Source: Amycolatopsis cihanbeyliensis (GTDB taxonomy: Bacteria > Actinomycetota > Actinomycetes > Mycobacteriales > Pseudonocardiaceae). From it: a stretch of 64,000 bases of DNA. The notes beneath the pieces were generated by a model. It was not told where the DNA came from and did no database searches. It saw nothing but the letters and a program-made list of their open reading frames with translations. Where the stretch lies: NCBI RefSeq assembly GCF_006715045.1, contig NZ_VFML01000001.1, forward strand, positions 5,800,001-5,864,000. The letters are read 5' to 3'. The position numbers were made by a program, and so were the translations under genes. Below are positions 43,747-52,725 of the stretch, one piece after another. The first letter of the stretch is position 1. Each line of letters begins with the position of its first letter.

Positions 43747-44358
43747 CTACTTGATTTCGACGGTGCCGAGGGTCCCGTCCTGGTCCGGCGGGTCGAAGGT
43801 GAGTTCGTTGTCGAACTCGCCGAGCGAGCCGTCCGTCACCAGGTGCGCGCTGACGTCCGGGTCGAGCGCGATCTCGGCCGGGCCCGCCGGGACGCCGCCC
43901 GGGACCTGGAACTCCACCGTGCCGTCGGCCTCGAAGGTGAACGGCCCCTCCGCGGGCATCTCCAGCGGGACGATGGTCAGCGCGACCGGGATCTGGACCG
44001 ACTGACCGTCGCTGACGGTGACGGTGATCGAGGCGTCGATGTCGCCGGAGACGTTCTTCGTGCCGACGAGGCGCAAGCCGTCACCGGCATTCTGGCCGGC
44101 GTCCACGTCGATGTGGACCGGCGCGGTCACGGTCTCCCCGCGGGTGGCCGAGGTCGGGATGTCCGTCTTCACGTGCACATCGACCTGCTGCTCACCGATG
44201 ATCGGGAAGGAGCCGACGAAGGTCACGTCCTTCTCCACCGGCTCCGCGTTCGCCATGCCGGCGCCGAACACGCCCAGCGTGACCGCCGCGACAGCCGTGA
44301 GAATCCCCGTCTTCGCGGTCCGCCTACCGGCCTTCCTTACCATGGTTGTTGTCGTCAC
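43747..44358 (-). CDS. Secreted type-A domain protein (DUF6801-like), cysteine-free
   Basis: This 203-residue exported protein has a signal peptide ending near GMANAEP and one domain matching the N-terminal domains of the TEP-repeat protein: FPIIGEQQVDVHVKTDIP, DGLRLVGTKNVSGDI, MPAEGPFTF, and the terminal GTLGTVEIK. The two cysteines of the type-A pattern (YTC at the start, SEC near the end) are both missing here. GTG 44358 is preceded by GAGGAAGGG; ATG 44343 is an alternative. It lies downstream of the PucR-type regulator pair on the same strand. Function unknown. Confidence 0.8.
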   Translation of the reverse strand: MTTTTMVRKAGRRTAKTGILTAVAAVTLGVFGAGMANAEPVEKDVTFVGSFPIIGEQQVDVHVKTDIPTSATRGETVTAPVHIDVDAGQNAGDGLRLVGTKNVSGDIDASITVTVSDGQSVQIPVALTIVPLEMPAEGPFTFEADGTVEFQVPGGVPAGPAEIALDPDVSAHLVTDGSLGEFDNELTFDPPDQDGTLGTVEIK

Positions 44359-44690
44359 TCCCGGTCCCTTCCTCGCTGAATGAACGAAAAGCAGACAAAC
44401 AATTGACTGGGATATCGGATCCCTCGATCTGCTGCCAGCAGCGTAGTTTGCGATTGACCAACATCGCAAGATTCGTGGATCGAGTTGTCCGAAAGGCGTC
44501 AATGTTCCCGAATTTTTGTCAATCAAGTGCGGGTCCGGGCCCGTTACCTGTGCTCGAGGTGATCAATATGGACTGTGCGGGAATGTCCAGCGGGTGAACA
44601 CGAACCATCGCTTGTGGATGATACTTCGATCTTTCGTGGGTGGCGCGGGCCCGCGGGGCGGTGCGTCCGGCTTCCCGTTCGGGAACAGGC
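44359..44690 (-). other. Intergenic region upstream of the type-A secreted protein
   Basis: This 332-base lower-GC region lies between the regulator stop and the secreted-protein start, both leftward. No gene seen. It likely contains the promoter of the secreted-protein gene; no strong hairpin was noticed after the regulator gene. Confidence 0.4.
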
Positions 44691-46004
44691 TCAGGCGAGT
44701 TGGTCGGTGTCCACTTCGCCGAGTGTGCTCCGCGCACGGAGGGCGAGCACCATCTCGAACCGCGCCTCCGGGTCGTCCAGCCGGTCACCGAACAGGGACT
44801 GCAACTCCTGCATTCGCGCCCGCACGGTCTGCGGGTGAATCGCCAGTGACCGCGCCACCTCACGCACGTTCCCGCGCGTCTCCAGCCAGGCCAGCAGGGT
44901 GCTGGAAAGCCGTTGGTACTGCTTGGCCTTGAGCTGTTCCAGCGGGGCAAGGGCACGTTGCATCAGCTCGCGCACCAGGAAGGCGTCCTGCAGCAACCAC
45001 AGCGTGCACAGGTGCCGTTCACACCAGGTGATCTGGACATCGGGCAACACACCGGCCTGTACCAGGCGCAGCGCCCTGTGGGCCCATTCCAGCGAGCGCG
45101 CCGCCTCGTCCAGTGGCACCGTGGGTCCGACCGCGGCGCGCCGGCCGCCCAGCCCACCGGCCAACCGGCGCCCGCCGTCCCTCGGCTCGGCCAGCACGAG
45201 CACCGGCGTGCTGCCCTCGAGGTCCATCAGCACGTCGTGACCGAACGGCGGGGTGGGCGGCTCGCCCTGTCCGGTCCACGGCTCCACCGCGACCGTGACG
45301 ACCCGTTCCGGAACCTCCCACCCCGCGGCCCTGGTCAGTTCCGTGATCGGCTGCGTGCCGACGCCCTGCTTGCCGAGGACGGCGTCCAGCAGCTTGCGCC
45401 TGCGTCGCTCCAGCGTGCCCACCGCACGCTCCTGCGCGGCCGCGTACCCCTCGATGGACAGCGCGGAGAGTTCGTCGATGTAGGCGAAAATCGCCTCGGC
45501 GAGCAGGCACAGGGTGGTGGACCGGATGCCGGCCTGCGTTCCGATCTCCGACATCCGCCGCCAGGCCACCCTGGCGCCGACCCGGTAGGCGGTCTGCAGC
45601 ACGTCCAGGCTGCGCCCCTGATGTGCCTCGTGCTGGCCGAGGCGCTGGAACATCTGGCGCCGGTCGGGCTGCGGCGCCGTAGGATCACCGATCCGGTCCA
45701 GGAAGGCCAGCAGCGCCTGCCGCACGCCCGCGGTGATGGTTCTGCCGAATCTGCCTTCCAACGGACCGGCGTACTCCGGTACCGAAATCTGGATCTCGAG
45801 CAGCACCTCGTCGGCCACCCTGGACACCGAGGGCCGGAAGACATCGGCCAGTTCGCGAGGCAACAGCGACCACAGTCGCATCACCCGTGCGTTGTCACCC
45901 TGCCCCGAACCGGATTGCGGGCTCAGTGGAGCCAGCAGGGAGTCATAGCTCGCGTCGAGATGAGCTGCCCGCATGACTGAGGTGTCGTTCCATGAGTCGG
46001 TCAC
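44691..46004 (-). CDS. PucR/CdaR-type helix-turn-helix regulator, copy 1
   Basis: This 437-residue regulator has an N-terminal helical sensory domain (about 45-230; RSLDVLQTAYRVGARVAWRRM, AYIDELSALSIEGYAAAQE), a middle GGDEF-like CdaR fold (about 250-360), and a C-terminal PucR HTH (about 370-430; GNVREVARSLAIHPQTVRARMQ). It is a close paralogue of the next gene. GTG 46004 follows GGGGAG; a TTG at 46049 or ATG at 45974 are alternatives. Such pairs border mce loci in several actinomycetes as I recall, and a regulatory link to the mce island is likely. Confidence 0.85.
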   Translation of the reverse strand: MTDSWNDTSVMRAAHLDASYDSLLAPLSPQSGSGQGDNARVMRLWSLLPRELADVFRPSVSRVADEVLLEIQISVPEYAGPLEGRFGRTITAGVRQALLAFLDRIGDPTAPQPDRRQMFQRLGQHEAHQGRSLDVLQTAYRVGARVAWRRMSEIGTQAGIRSTTLCLLAEAIFAYIDELSALSIEGYAAAQERAVGTLERRRRKLLDAVLGKQGVGTQPITELTRAAGWEVPERVVTVAVEPWTGQGEPPTPPFGHDVLMDLEGSTPVLVLAEPRDGGRRLAGGLGGRRAAVGPTVPLDEAARSLEWAHRALRLVQAGVLPDVQITWCERHLCTLWLLQDAFLVRELMQRALAPLEQLKAKQYQRLSSTLLAWLETRGNVREVARSLAIHPQTVRARMQELQSLFGDRLDDPEARFEMVLALRARSTLGEVDTDQLA

Positions 46005-46516
46005 CGTGCTCCCCGTGATCGGTGTTTCGTCGACGACGCTGTCGCGCAAGCCTGTGAATCGTCAGCGGAGTGGCGGCCGGCCGCCGAATTCCGGGGAAAT
46101 TCGTGCCGAACCGCGATCCATGCCGACAACGTACAACGCTGCTCTACGCGAAATCTACCGCACGGCCATTGAAACAAATGGTCCTTATGGGTGTATTGAG
46201 CGGCACGCAGGGTTTGATTTACGTTAATTGTTTCGTTCGTGACATCCGGGGCCGGCAAAAAGCGTTCGTGGATGAGTGATCGGGGGACACGCTGTCAGTG
46301 CCTGTTCCTGAACTCGCGTCACGGTCGGCTCGGCCGGGCTCGGACTTTCGTCATCACAGTCACCTTCGCGGGTCGTGCGCCCGGCCTCGCCGCCCGTGGG
46401 CTGTTCGCCGCTGAGCGCTGTGGCGCGGAGCGCCTCCGTTTGGGTGGTGGTGGGAGACGGGCGGGCGAGTTCTTCCACTCACCATGAGCGGCTATCTCCA
46501 GTTCCGGAACAGGCTC
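46005..46516 (-). other. Intergenic region between the paralogous regulators
   Basis: About 510 bases of mixed, partly AT-rich composition (46090-46280 is notably A/T-rich) contain no convincing gene. It probably holds the promoter of the copy 1 regulator. Long spacing between tandem paralogues suggests each has its own promoter. Confidence 0.4.
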
Positions 46517-47857
46517 TCAGGGCTTGCTGGTGAGCCGCTCCGCCCGCAGCGCGATCTCCATCTCCAGCCGGGCGTCCGCGTCGGTCAGCTTGTCGCCGAA
46601 CAGATTCTCCAGCTGGTGCATCCGATAGCGGATTGTTTGTGGGTGCACGTTGAGCTTGGCGGCGAGTTCCGGGGCGCTGCCGCGGGACTGCAGCCAGGCC
46701 AGCAAGGTCTCGCTCAGTCGCGCCCGTTGCTTGGTGGTGAGCCCGTCGAACGGCGCGAGACTGCGCGCGCTCAGTTGCCGAACCAGGAACTCGTCGGTGA
46801 GCAGCCACATCGTGGCCAGGTGATCGTCACATCGGGTGACCGGTGCGTCCTCGATGGCGCCCCGATGTACCAGGCCGAGGGCGCGCCGAGCCCAGCGCAA
46901 CGAGATGCGGGCGTCACTCAGCCGCACGGTCGGGCCCACGGCGGCTCGCCAGCCGTGCAGTTCCGATTCGAGCTGTCCCAGGTCGCGCTCCGGGTCGGTG
47001 GTCAGCATGCACGGCTCGGCGCTCTCCAGATCGAGCAGCACCTCGTCGTGCACCGCCGGTGTGATCAGCTTGTGCTGGTCCGGCCGCGGCTCCAGGGCCA
47101 CCATGGTGACCCATTCCGGCAAGGTCCAGCGGGCGGCCGCGGCCAGGCCGGAGATGGCCTGCGGGGAGGCGGGCGGGCTGGCCAGGATCATCTCCAGCAA
47201 CCGTCGCTTGCGCCGCGCGGTCATCCCGGCCGCGCGGGTTCGCGCCTCCGTGTAGCCCTGGATGGACAGCGCCGAGATCTCGTCGACATAGGCGAAGATC
47301 GCCTCCGCGGCCCGGCACAGCTCGTCGGTGGAGACACCGCGTGCGTGCGCGAACTCGGCGACATGCCGCCAGGCGACCCTGCCGCCGACCCGGTAGGCCG
47401 TCTGCAGGCAGTCCAGGCTGCGACCTTCGTTGAACTCCACCTTGCCGAGTTGGCGAAACACGTGCACCCAGTTCTCGGCGGGAGCGGAAGGGTCCTTGAT
47501 GGTGTCGACGCAGTGCAGGATCGCCTGTTCGATGCCCTGGGTCATGATCTCACCGAACGGGCCCTCCAGCGGCTGCTGGTACTCCGGGATGGCGCGCTGG
47601 ATCTCCTGGACCATGTCCCGCGCCATCCGGTCCACATGGGGCCGGAACTGCTCGGCGAGGCCGTTGGACAGCGAGGCCCACAGCTTGCTGGCCCGCCCCG
47701 CGCCGGCCGCGGGCTCCGCGGAGGGGCGAGGGCGGGGTGCTACGGAACGTGATCGGCTGTAGTCCGCTCGGGTGGGTGCGGGACTCGACGACCGCCGCTG
47801 GAAGTTGCTCGGTGCCGGTAGGTCGTCCGCATGTCGGTTACTCAGGTCCGCCTTCAT
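46517..47857 (-). CDS. PucR/CdaR-type helix-turn-helix regulator, copy 2
   Basis: This 446-residue paralogue of the regulator at 44691 has the same layout: N-terminal sensory domain (GRSLDCLQTAYRVGGRVAWRH, AEAIFAYVDEISALSIQGY), CdaR-like middle and C-terminal HTH (GSAPELAAKLNVHPQTIRYRMHQLE). The most conserved stretch between copies is the sensory core, so they may sense the same type of signal. The N-terminal 55 residues are low-complexity and differ. ATG 47857 is preceded by AGGGGCGG. Target unknown; the mce island is the obvious candidate. Confidence 0.87.
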   Translation of the reverse strand: MKADLSNRHADDLPAPSNFQRRSSSPAPTRADYSRSRSVAPRPRPSAEPAAGAGRASKLWASLSNGLAEQFRPHVDRMARDMVQEIQRAIPEYQQPLEGPFGEIMTQGIEQAILHCVDTIKDPSAPAENWVHVFRQLGKVEFNEGRSLDCLQTAYRVGGRVAWRHVAEFAHARGVSTDELCRAAEAIFAYVDEISALSIQGYTEARTRAAGMTARRKRRLLEMILASPPASPQAISGLAAAARWTLPEWVTMVALEPRPDQHKLITPAVHDEVLLDLESAEPCMLTTDPERDLGQLESELHGWRAAVGPTVRLSDARISLRWARRALGLVHRGAIEDAPVTRCDDHLATMWLLTDEFLVRQLSARSLAPFDGLTTKQRARLSETLLAWLQSRGSAPELAAKLNVHPQTIRYRMHQLENLFGDKLTDADARLEMEIALRAERLTSKP

Positions 47858-48095
47858 CGCCGCCCCTAGGTCGCAACAAAACCAGCGTCTTCACCGTCGA
47901 AGCTGATCCAGTTTTTGTGGCCCGGGTAACATAATTTCAGCCGCGAGAACCTGTCAACCGCACTTACGCGCCGCTTGTGCCTTCACCCCCGCCCTCACCT
48001 TGTCGAGTGAGGTGGATGCGACCAGGGGTGCGGGTTGCCGGATTTGTCTCTCGTGTTCCGGTGACAAAAACACGTGTTACGTATTCGGTTCCGGT

Positions 48096-49082
48096 TCAAC
48101 GTGGGCTCGCGGTCGGGTCGGCGATGTGCGCATCGATCTCAGGGTCGTCGAGCAGTAGCGACCTGAGTTCTTCAATCTTCAACCGTGCCGCCGTGGTGCC
48201 CGCCAGGAAGTCGACCAGTACCTCGGCGAACCGCTCGGTCGCGGACACATGGGGGAAATGTTTGGCCCCGTTGAACATCTGCACCTGTGCCCCTGGCATC
48301 AGCACGGTGGCACGGTGCGCGTGCGAGGCGGGGATGAGCCAGTCCCGGTTACCCCACGCGACCAGCGTCGGCACGCTGGCGGCCAGGTACAGCCGGTCCG
48401 TGGCGCTCACCCGCTGGCCACGCAGGTCGATCAGGTTACGCGCGGTGTGCACGAAGGCGGTCCGCCGCCGCGGGTCGGCCAGCGAGGCGAGATGGTGGGC
48501 CAGTTCCCTGCCTTCGGCGGACATGCGCAGGCCGAGCTTGCGCGCGACCCGGGCCAGTCCCCTGGTCAGCGCCAGCGTCGCCCGGTTGACCGTGAGCCGC
48601 AGGGTCAGCTTGGCGCCGGGCAGGGAGGTGGCCCGCAGCACCACGGTGACCTCGGGGCCGAGGCCGCCGCTGCCGACCAGGCCGAGCCGCCCGCACATCT
48701 CCGGGAACTGGTAGGCGAACTGCATGGCCACCCCACCGCCGAGCGAGTGCCCGAGCACCGTCGCGTGCTGGTGGTCGAGCAGCAGGAGCAGGTCGCGGAC
48801 GGTGTTGGCGAACGCTCCCACCGAGTAGTCGCCACCGGCGCTCGCCGATTCCCCGTGCCCCGGCAGATCGGGCACGAGCACCCGGTGGCCGAACCGCCTG
48901 CGCTCCAACTCGGCCAGCAGTGGCATCCAGGTCTGCCCGCTGCCGGCGATCCCGTGCAGCAACACCAGCACGTCCTCGTCGCTGCGGGTGTCGTTCTCCC
49001 CGCTCCCGGTCCCATCCGGAACGTACTCCCAGAAGTGCAGGTTGCTGCCGTGCAGCACGGCGTCGTACTCGCTGGTGGGCAT
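48096..49082 (-). CDS. Alpha/beta hydrolase
   Basis: This 328-residue hydrolase has VLLHGIAGSGQTW (oxyanion region), DLPGHGES, nucleophile elbow GHSLGGG, acid position at WGNRDWLIP and the late His in GAKHFPHV. There is no signal peptide, so it is cytoplasmic. It resembles lipases and meta-cleavage-type hydrolases, but the substrate cannot be fixed. ATG 49082 follows GAGGAG at nine bases; a TTG nine bases upstream is a weaker choice. It diverges from the flavoprotein reductase gene. Confidence 0.85.
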   Translation of the reverse strand: MPTSEYDAVLHGSNLHFWEYVPDGTGSGENDTRSDEDVLVLLHGIAGSGQTWMPLLAELERRRFGHRVLVPDLPGHGESASAGGDYSVGAFANTVRDLLLLLDHQHATVLGHSLGGGVAMQFAYQFPEMCGRLGLVGSGGLGPEVTVVLRATSLPGAKLTLRLTVNRATLALTRGLARVARKLGLRMSAEGRELAHHLASLADPRRRTAFVHTARNLIDLRGQRVSATDRLYLAASVPTLVAWGNRDWLIPASHAHRATVLMPGAQVQMFNGAKHFPHVSATERFAEVLVDFLAGTTAARLKIEELRSLLLDDPEIDAHIADPTASPR

Positions 49083-49402
49083 AACGGCCAACTCCTCGTA
49101 TTCGGCGGCGAACCTCGCAGTGGAACAAATTACCGGAATTGGGTCGCTATTGGTGAACCAGTCATATTCGCGACAGTCGGGTCTGGCGTTTCTCGTGCCG
49201 AGATGACAAACGTTGCGGAGTTTCCGGATGTACCGGGCTTCCCGGTGGTTTCCGACTTGACGGCGAGGTTCCGGTCAGGCTGGGCCCGACTTCTCGTCTC
49301 CCGGTGACAGGTATTTCCGACAAGCAATAACGAAGGCAATGTGATGGCGCGTTTCCGGGTTCTCCGTTGACACTTACCGTGCGGGACAAGAAACTCCACC
49401 GG

Positions 49403-50200
49403 ATGACCTATCGTTCCTGGGGCGACCCTGCCCTGCCCGACGACTGCGACATTCCCGCCGAGGTGGTCACGGTCGGCCGGGTTGCCAGGGATGTGCTGAG
49501 TGTCGTGTTGCGACCTTCGCGCCGGTGGCGAGGGTTCGGCGCGGGCCAGTACGTGCGGCTCGCCGCGCGGGTCGAGGGGGCACGGCGCACCCGGTGCTAC
49601 CCGCTGGCCGGCTCGCAGCACCGCGCGGACGGGCGAATCGAGTTGGCCGTGCAGGTGGGTGGGAATCGTTGCCTTTCCCGGCACCTGGAGCGGGTCCGTC
49701 CGGGCGCGGTGCTCGAACTGTCCCGTGCCCGGGGCGGTTTCACGCTGCCGAAACGTCGGCCGCGGCATCTCCTGCTGATCGGGGCGGAGTGTGGAATCGT
49801 GCCGTTGCTGTCGATGCTGCGCACGCTGGCCGACGAATGTCATACCGGAGCCGTGGCCCTGCTGCACTACGCCGGCGCCGACGGTGAGGTCCCGTACCGC
49901 GAGGAACTGGTACGGCTGCGCGACACCTGCCCCGGTTTCCAGGTCTCGTACGCCCACCCGGACCGGCACGGCCCGTTCAGCCCGGCGCACCTGCTCGCCG
50001 CGGCACCGTGGTACCCGGAGGCGGAGACCTACCTGTGCGCCGGCGCCGTGCTGAACGATGCCGTGCGCCGGATGTACCGGGACACGGCGCTCGACCACCG
50101 GCTACACACCGGGGAGACCGTCCCGGTCCCGCGCCCCCGGCCCACGTCCTGGCGCGGGTCGCGAAGGGCCTGGTGGCAGATCGCCTTGCAGCGGGCATGA
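49403..50200 (+). CDS. FAD/NAD(P)H oxidoreductase of the ferredoxin-reductase family
   Basis: This roughly 265-residue protein has an FAD-binding barrel (RCYPLAGS is the RxYxL flavin motif) and an NAD(P)-binding half (LLIGAECGIVPLLSMLRTL, and YLCAGAVLNDAVRRMY). It would pass electrons from NAD(P)H to a partner. No 2Fe-2S cluster motif is present, and the Cys-Gly-Pro usually seen near the end reads CAGAV. The start is uncertain: ATG 49403, GTG 49379 or TTG 49367, none with a good ribosome site. A TTGACA at 49367-49372 could be a -35 element giving a leaderless message from 49403. Confidence 0.75.
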   Translation: MTYRSWGDPALPDDCDIPAEVVTVGRVARDVLSVVLRPSRRWRGFGAGQYVRLAARVEGARRTRCYPLAGSQHRADGRIELAVQVGGNRCLSRHLERVRPGAVLELSRARGGFTLPKRRPRHLLLIGAECGIVPLLSMLRTLADECHTGAVALLHYAGADGEVPYREELVRLRDTCPGFQVSYAHPDRHGPFSPAHLLAAAPWYPEAETYLCAGAVLNDAVRRMYRDTALDHRLHTGETVPVPRPRPTSWRGSRRAWWQIALQRA

Positions 50201-50258
50201 GCCGCGCGGCGGGTACCATCGCGGGGGACCGGCCACCCTCGTTCTCCCGGGAGACTCT

Positions 50259-50609
50259 GTGTCTGTTGTCGCCACGATCCTGTCCATCCTGCTGACGCTC
50301 ACTTTTCTCGGTGTGGGTGCGGGAAAGCTTGCCGGGATCGAACAGATGAAGCAGTCGGCCGACCATTTGGGTGTCTCACCCGCCCTCAACCGAACGATCG
50401 GCGTGCTCGAGTTGGCCGCGGCCGCCGGCCTGATCGCCGGTTTCTGGCTCCAGTCTCTCGGCCTTGCCGCGTCGATCGGTCTGGTGCTGCTGATGGTCGG
50501 TGCGGTCTACTATCACGCGAAAGCCAAAGACCCGGTCTCCCGCCTCGTGCCGCCCGCGGGGCTTGGCGTGCTCGCGGTCGTCAACGCCGTGCTGCTCGGC
50601 CTGACCTGA
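50259..50609 (+). CDS. DoxX-like small membrane protein
   Basis: This 116-residue protein has four hydrophobic helices (ILSILLTLTFLGVGAGKLAG, LNRTIGVLELAAAAGLIAGF, and others), the DoxX/DoxD-like layout. GVLELAAAAGLIAGFW matches the family's second helix. GTG 50259 follows GGGAG. The family is linked to thiol or quinone metabolism, but the role here is unknown. It follows the reductase gene by 58 bases and may be co-transcribed. Confidence 0.78.
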   Translation: MSVVATILSILLTLTFLGVGAGKLAGIEQMKQSADHLGVSPALNRTIGVLELAAAAGLIAGFWLQSLGLAASIGLVLLMVGAVYYHAKAKDPVSRLVPPAGLGVLAVVNAVLLGLT

Positions 50610-50785
50610 CCGCGCCGCCGTGGCCCGTGCCGGTCAAGCCGACGCCCGGAATCGTGCCCGACTCGTTGTCTTGATCGATGCGTCCACCCTGGTCGGTCCC
50701 GAAGGTGAACCCGCTGAAGCTTGACGATCGTCGAGTTGGCAAGATACGGCTTTCGCCGGACGCGGACGAAGGAAGGGATCCTCAG

Positions 50786-51232
50786 GTGCATTCCCAGACC
50801 GCGCAGGTTGACGACCTTCGACTCGTAGCGATGCCGAGCGCCATGAACTGCGCCGACTTGTTCGTTCGGTTCACCCTCGCCGAATGGTCCCTGCGGCCGA
50901 TACAGGAGGACGCGGCGAACACGGTGCGTGGGTTCGTCTCGGCGGTCGTCGACAAATCCGATGAGCGGTCGCCCACGTTCATCACGGTCCGGTTACGGGT
51001 GAGCGGTGCCTACCTGGTGGTCGAGGTACATGACGACCAGGCGATCGAGCGGCCCGCGGTCCGTGAACTGCCACTGCCCTCCGGGGTCACCGCGGAGGCG
51101 GTCCCGCTACCGCGGCGGGAGGCGCGGCGGTCGCTGGTCGATGAGCAGATGCAGGGCCAGAACGTCGAGGTCGACCCGCACCTGGTGCGCAGGGTGCTGA
51201 CCGGGCTGACCCGATCCTCCGACGAGCAGTGA
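50786..51232 (+). CDS. Anti-sigma-factor-like ATPase fold protein, degenerate
   Basis: This 148-residue protein has a first half (SAMNCADLFVRFTLAEWSLRPIQEDAANTVRGFVSAVVD) that resembles the first helices of RsbW/HATPase anti-sigma factors, and VRLRVSGAYLVVEVHDD resembles the following strands with a D-box-like DD. The N-box Asn and the glycine-rich lid are not visible, so ATP binding is doubtful. GTG 50786 follows GGAAGGGA. Neighbours give no sigma-factor partner. The fold assignment is tentative. Confidence 0.6.
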   Translation: MHSQTAQVDDLRLVAMPSAMNCADLFVRFTLAEWSLRPIQEDAANTVRGFVSAVVDKSDERSPTFITVRLRVSGAYLVVEVHDDQAIERPAVRELPLPSGVTAEAVPLPRREARRSLVDEQMQGQNVEVDPHLVRRVLTGLTRSSDEQ

Positions 51233-51282
51233 GGTATAGGCTGAGTTCGCGCTCACCCCGGTGCCCCCGATGGAGGTAACAG

Positions 51283-51885
51283 ATGGCGCGCTCGGCACCC
51301 CGCGGTACCGATGAGCAGGTGACGGTGGCCGACCTCGTCGGCAGCGCCCGCACCACGCCGTTGCGGCGCGCGCCCGAGAACGACGACACCAGGCCGTTCT
51401 TCACCGACGCGCTCGCGGTCGCCCTCGGCGAGGACGAGGACGGGACCGGCAAGGCCTCCGACCGGGGACCCCGGCATCGCGCTGCCGATGGCGTCGCCCC
51501 GGCGAGCAGGCGGGAACGCCGGGGCCTCGTGCTGCTGGCGGCGGGCGCGGTGCTGCTGTTCGGGGTGACCGGCGTCGTCGTGTTCGGCCTCGCGAGGGAG
51601 AGCGTGCGCGGCTCCGCCGAGCCGGGCGCCCTGCCCCCACCGACCACCAGCGAGACCACCACGACGACCACAACGACCACGACCACCACCACGACCGTGC
51701 CGCCCGCCAGTACCGTGGCCCAGCCGCCACCCACCAGGGTGGAGTCCCGCCCCACGATCACCAAGACCACGCCACCACCGGAACCCGAGCCACGCGGCGA
51801 TCGGGAGCGGGTCGAGGACGCGGTCAGTTCGATGCTGAGCGAGGTGTCCAGCAGGATCGAGGACTGGCCATCCCGCCGCTGGTGA
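51283..51885 (+). CDS. Single-pass membrane protein with poly-Thr stalk, hypothetical
   Basis: This 200-residue protein has a cytoplasmic polar N-half (about 1-78), one hydrophobic helix (about 80-102, LVLLAAGAVLLFGVTGVVVF), and an outer Thr/Pro-rich region including a run of 14 Thr. The tail RVEDAVSSMLSEVSSRIEDW is probably helical. GGAGG precedes the ATG. No family recognised; it may be an anchored envelope protein. Confidence 0.68.
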   Translation: MARSAPRGTDEQVTVADLVGSARTTPLRRAPENDDTRPFFTDALAVALGEDEDGTGKASDRGPRHRAADGVAPASRRERRGLVLLAAGAVLLFGVTGVVVFGLARESVRGSAEPGALPPPTTSETTTTTTTTTTTTTTVPPASTVAQPPPTRVESRPTITKTTPPPEPEPRGDRERVEDAVSSMLSEVSSRIEDWPSRRW

Positions 51886-51891
51886 CGTGGC

Positions 51892-52725
51892 TCAGGTACT
51901 CCTGAGGTGCTCCAGCAGTAAGGCCGCCATGGCGTCGGCGGCCTCCTCCGGCACCCAGTGGGTGACATCCTCCAGCATCTCGAACCGGTAGGGGCCGGTC
52001 ACCCAGCGCTCGGTCGCCAGCGCCGCGGTCGAGCCGAAGGCCACGTCCTCCGTGCCCCACACGTACATCGTGGGCACCGGAACAGTGTCGATCCTGCCGT
52101 CCGGCCTGCCCGCGCGATACCAGTTCAGCGCGGCGGTGAGCGCGCCCGGCTCGAACAGCCGTCGCAGGTACTCCTCGACATGGCTGTCCGGCACCCGCCA
52201 CTCGAACATCCGGCGCAGTGCCTCGCCGTCGTTGTCCAGCATCCGTTGCTCGGTGACCCTGGTCTGCCGCCACTCGGTGAGGTAGCCCGAGCGTAGTTGC
52301 TGGTCCTCGTCGGTACGCAGCGCCTCGGCCAGCGCCGCCGGATGCGGGGTGGAGACCGCGGTGAGCGTGCGCACCCGCTCGGGGTGCTCCGCGGCCGTCC
52401 ACCAGGCCACGGCCCCGCCCCAGTCGTGCCCCACCAGGTCGAACCGGTGCCAACCCAGCTCGGCCGCGATCGCGAGCACGTCGCCGACCAGGTCCTCCAT
52501 CGCGTACTCGGCAGGCCGCTCCGGGCGCACCCCGGGCGAGTAACCCCGCTGGTCCGGTGCCACCGCGCGGTACTCGCGCGCACCGAGCACCGCGAGCTGG
52601 TGCTCCCACTCGATCGCCGCCTCCGGGAAGCCGTGCAGCAGCAGGACCGGCCTGCCGTCCGCCGGCCCGGCCGCGATCGCGTCGAAGCTGCCGGCCGGGG
52701 TGGGAATGCTGAGGTACTCGGTCAT
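51892..52725 (-). CDS. Alpha/beta hydrolase, epoxide-hydrolase-like
   Basis: This 277-residue protein has HGFPEAAIEWEHQ (the HGxP oxyanion motif), DQRGYSPG, and nucleophile elbow GHDWGG in which Asp is the nucleophile, as in epoxide hydrolases and haloalkane dehalogenases. The acid is near WGTEDVAFG and the base His is in LEDVTHWVPEE. The two cap-domain tyrosines needed for epoxide opening are not certain (YLRRLF, LNWYRAG are candidates). ATG 52725 gives the expected N-terminus. It converges on the preceding gene with only six bases between stops. Confidence 0.86.
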   Translation of the reverse strand: MTEYLSIPTPAGSFDAIAAGPADGRPVLLLHGFPEAAIEWEHQLAVLGAREYRAVAPDQRGYSPGVRPERPAEYAMEDLVGDVLAIAAELGWHRFDLVGHDWGGAVAWWTAAEHPERVRTLTAVSTPHPAALAEALRTDEDQQLRSGYLTEWRQTRVTEQRMLDNDGEALRRMFEWRVPDSHVEEYLRRLFEPGALTAALNWYRAGRPDGRIDTVPVPTMYVWGTEDVAFGSTAALATERWVTGPYRFEMLEDVTHWVPEEAADAMAALLLEHLRST

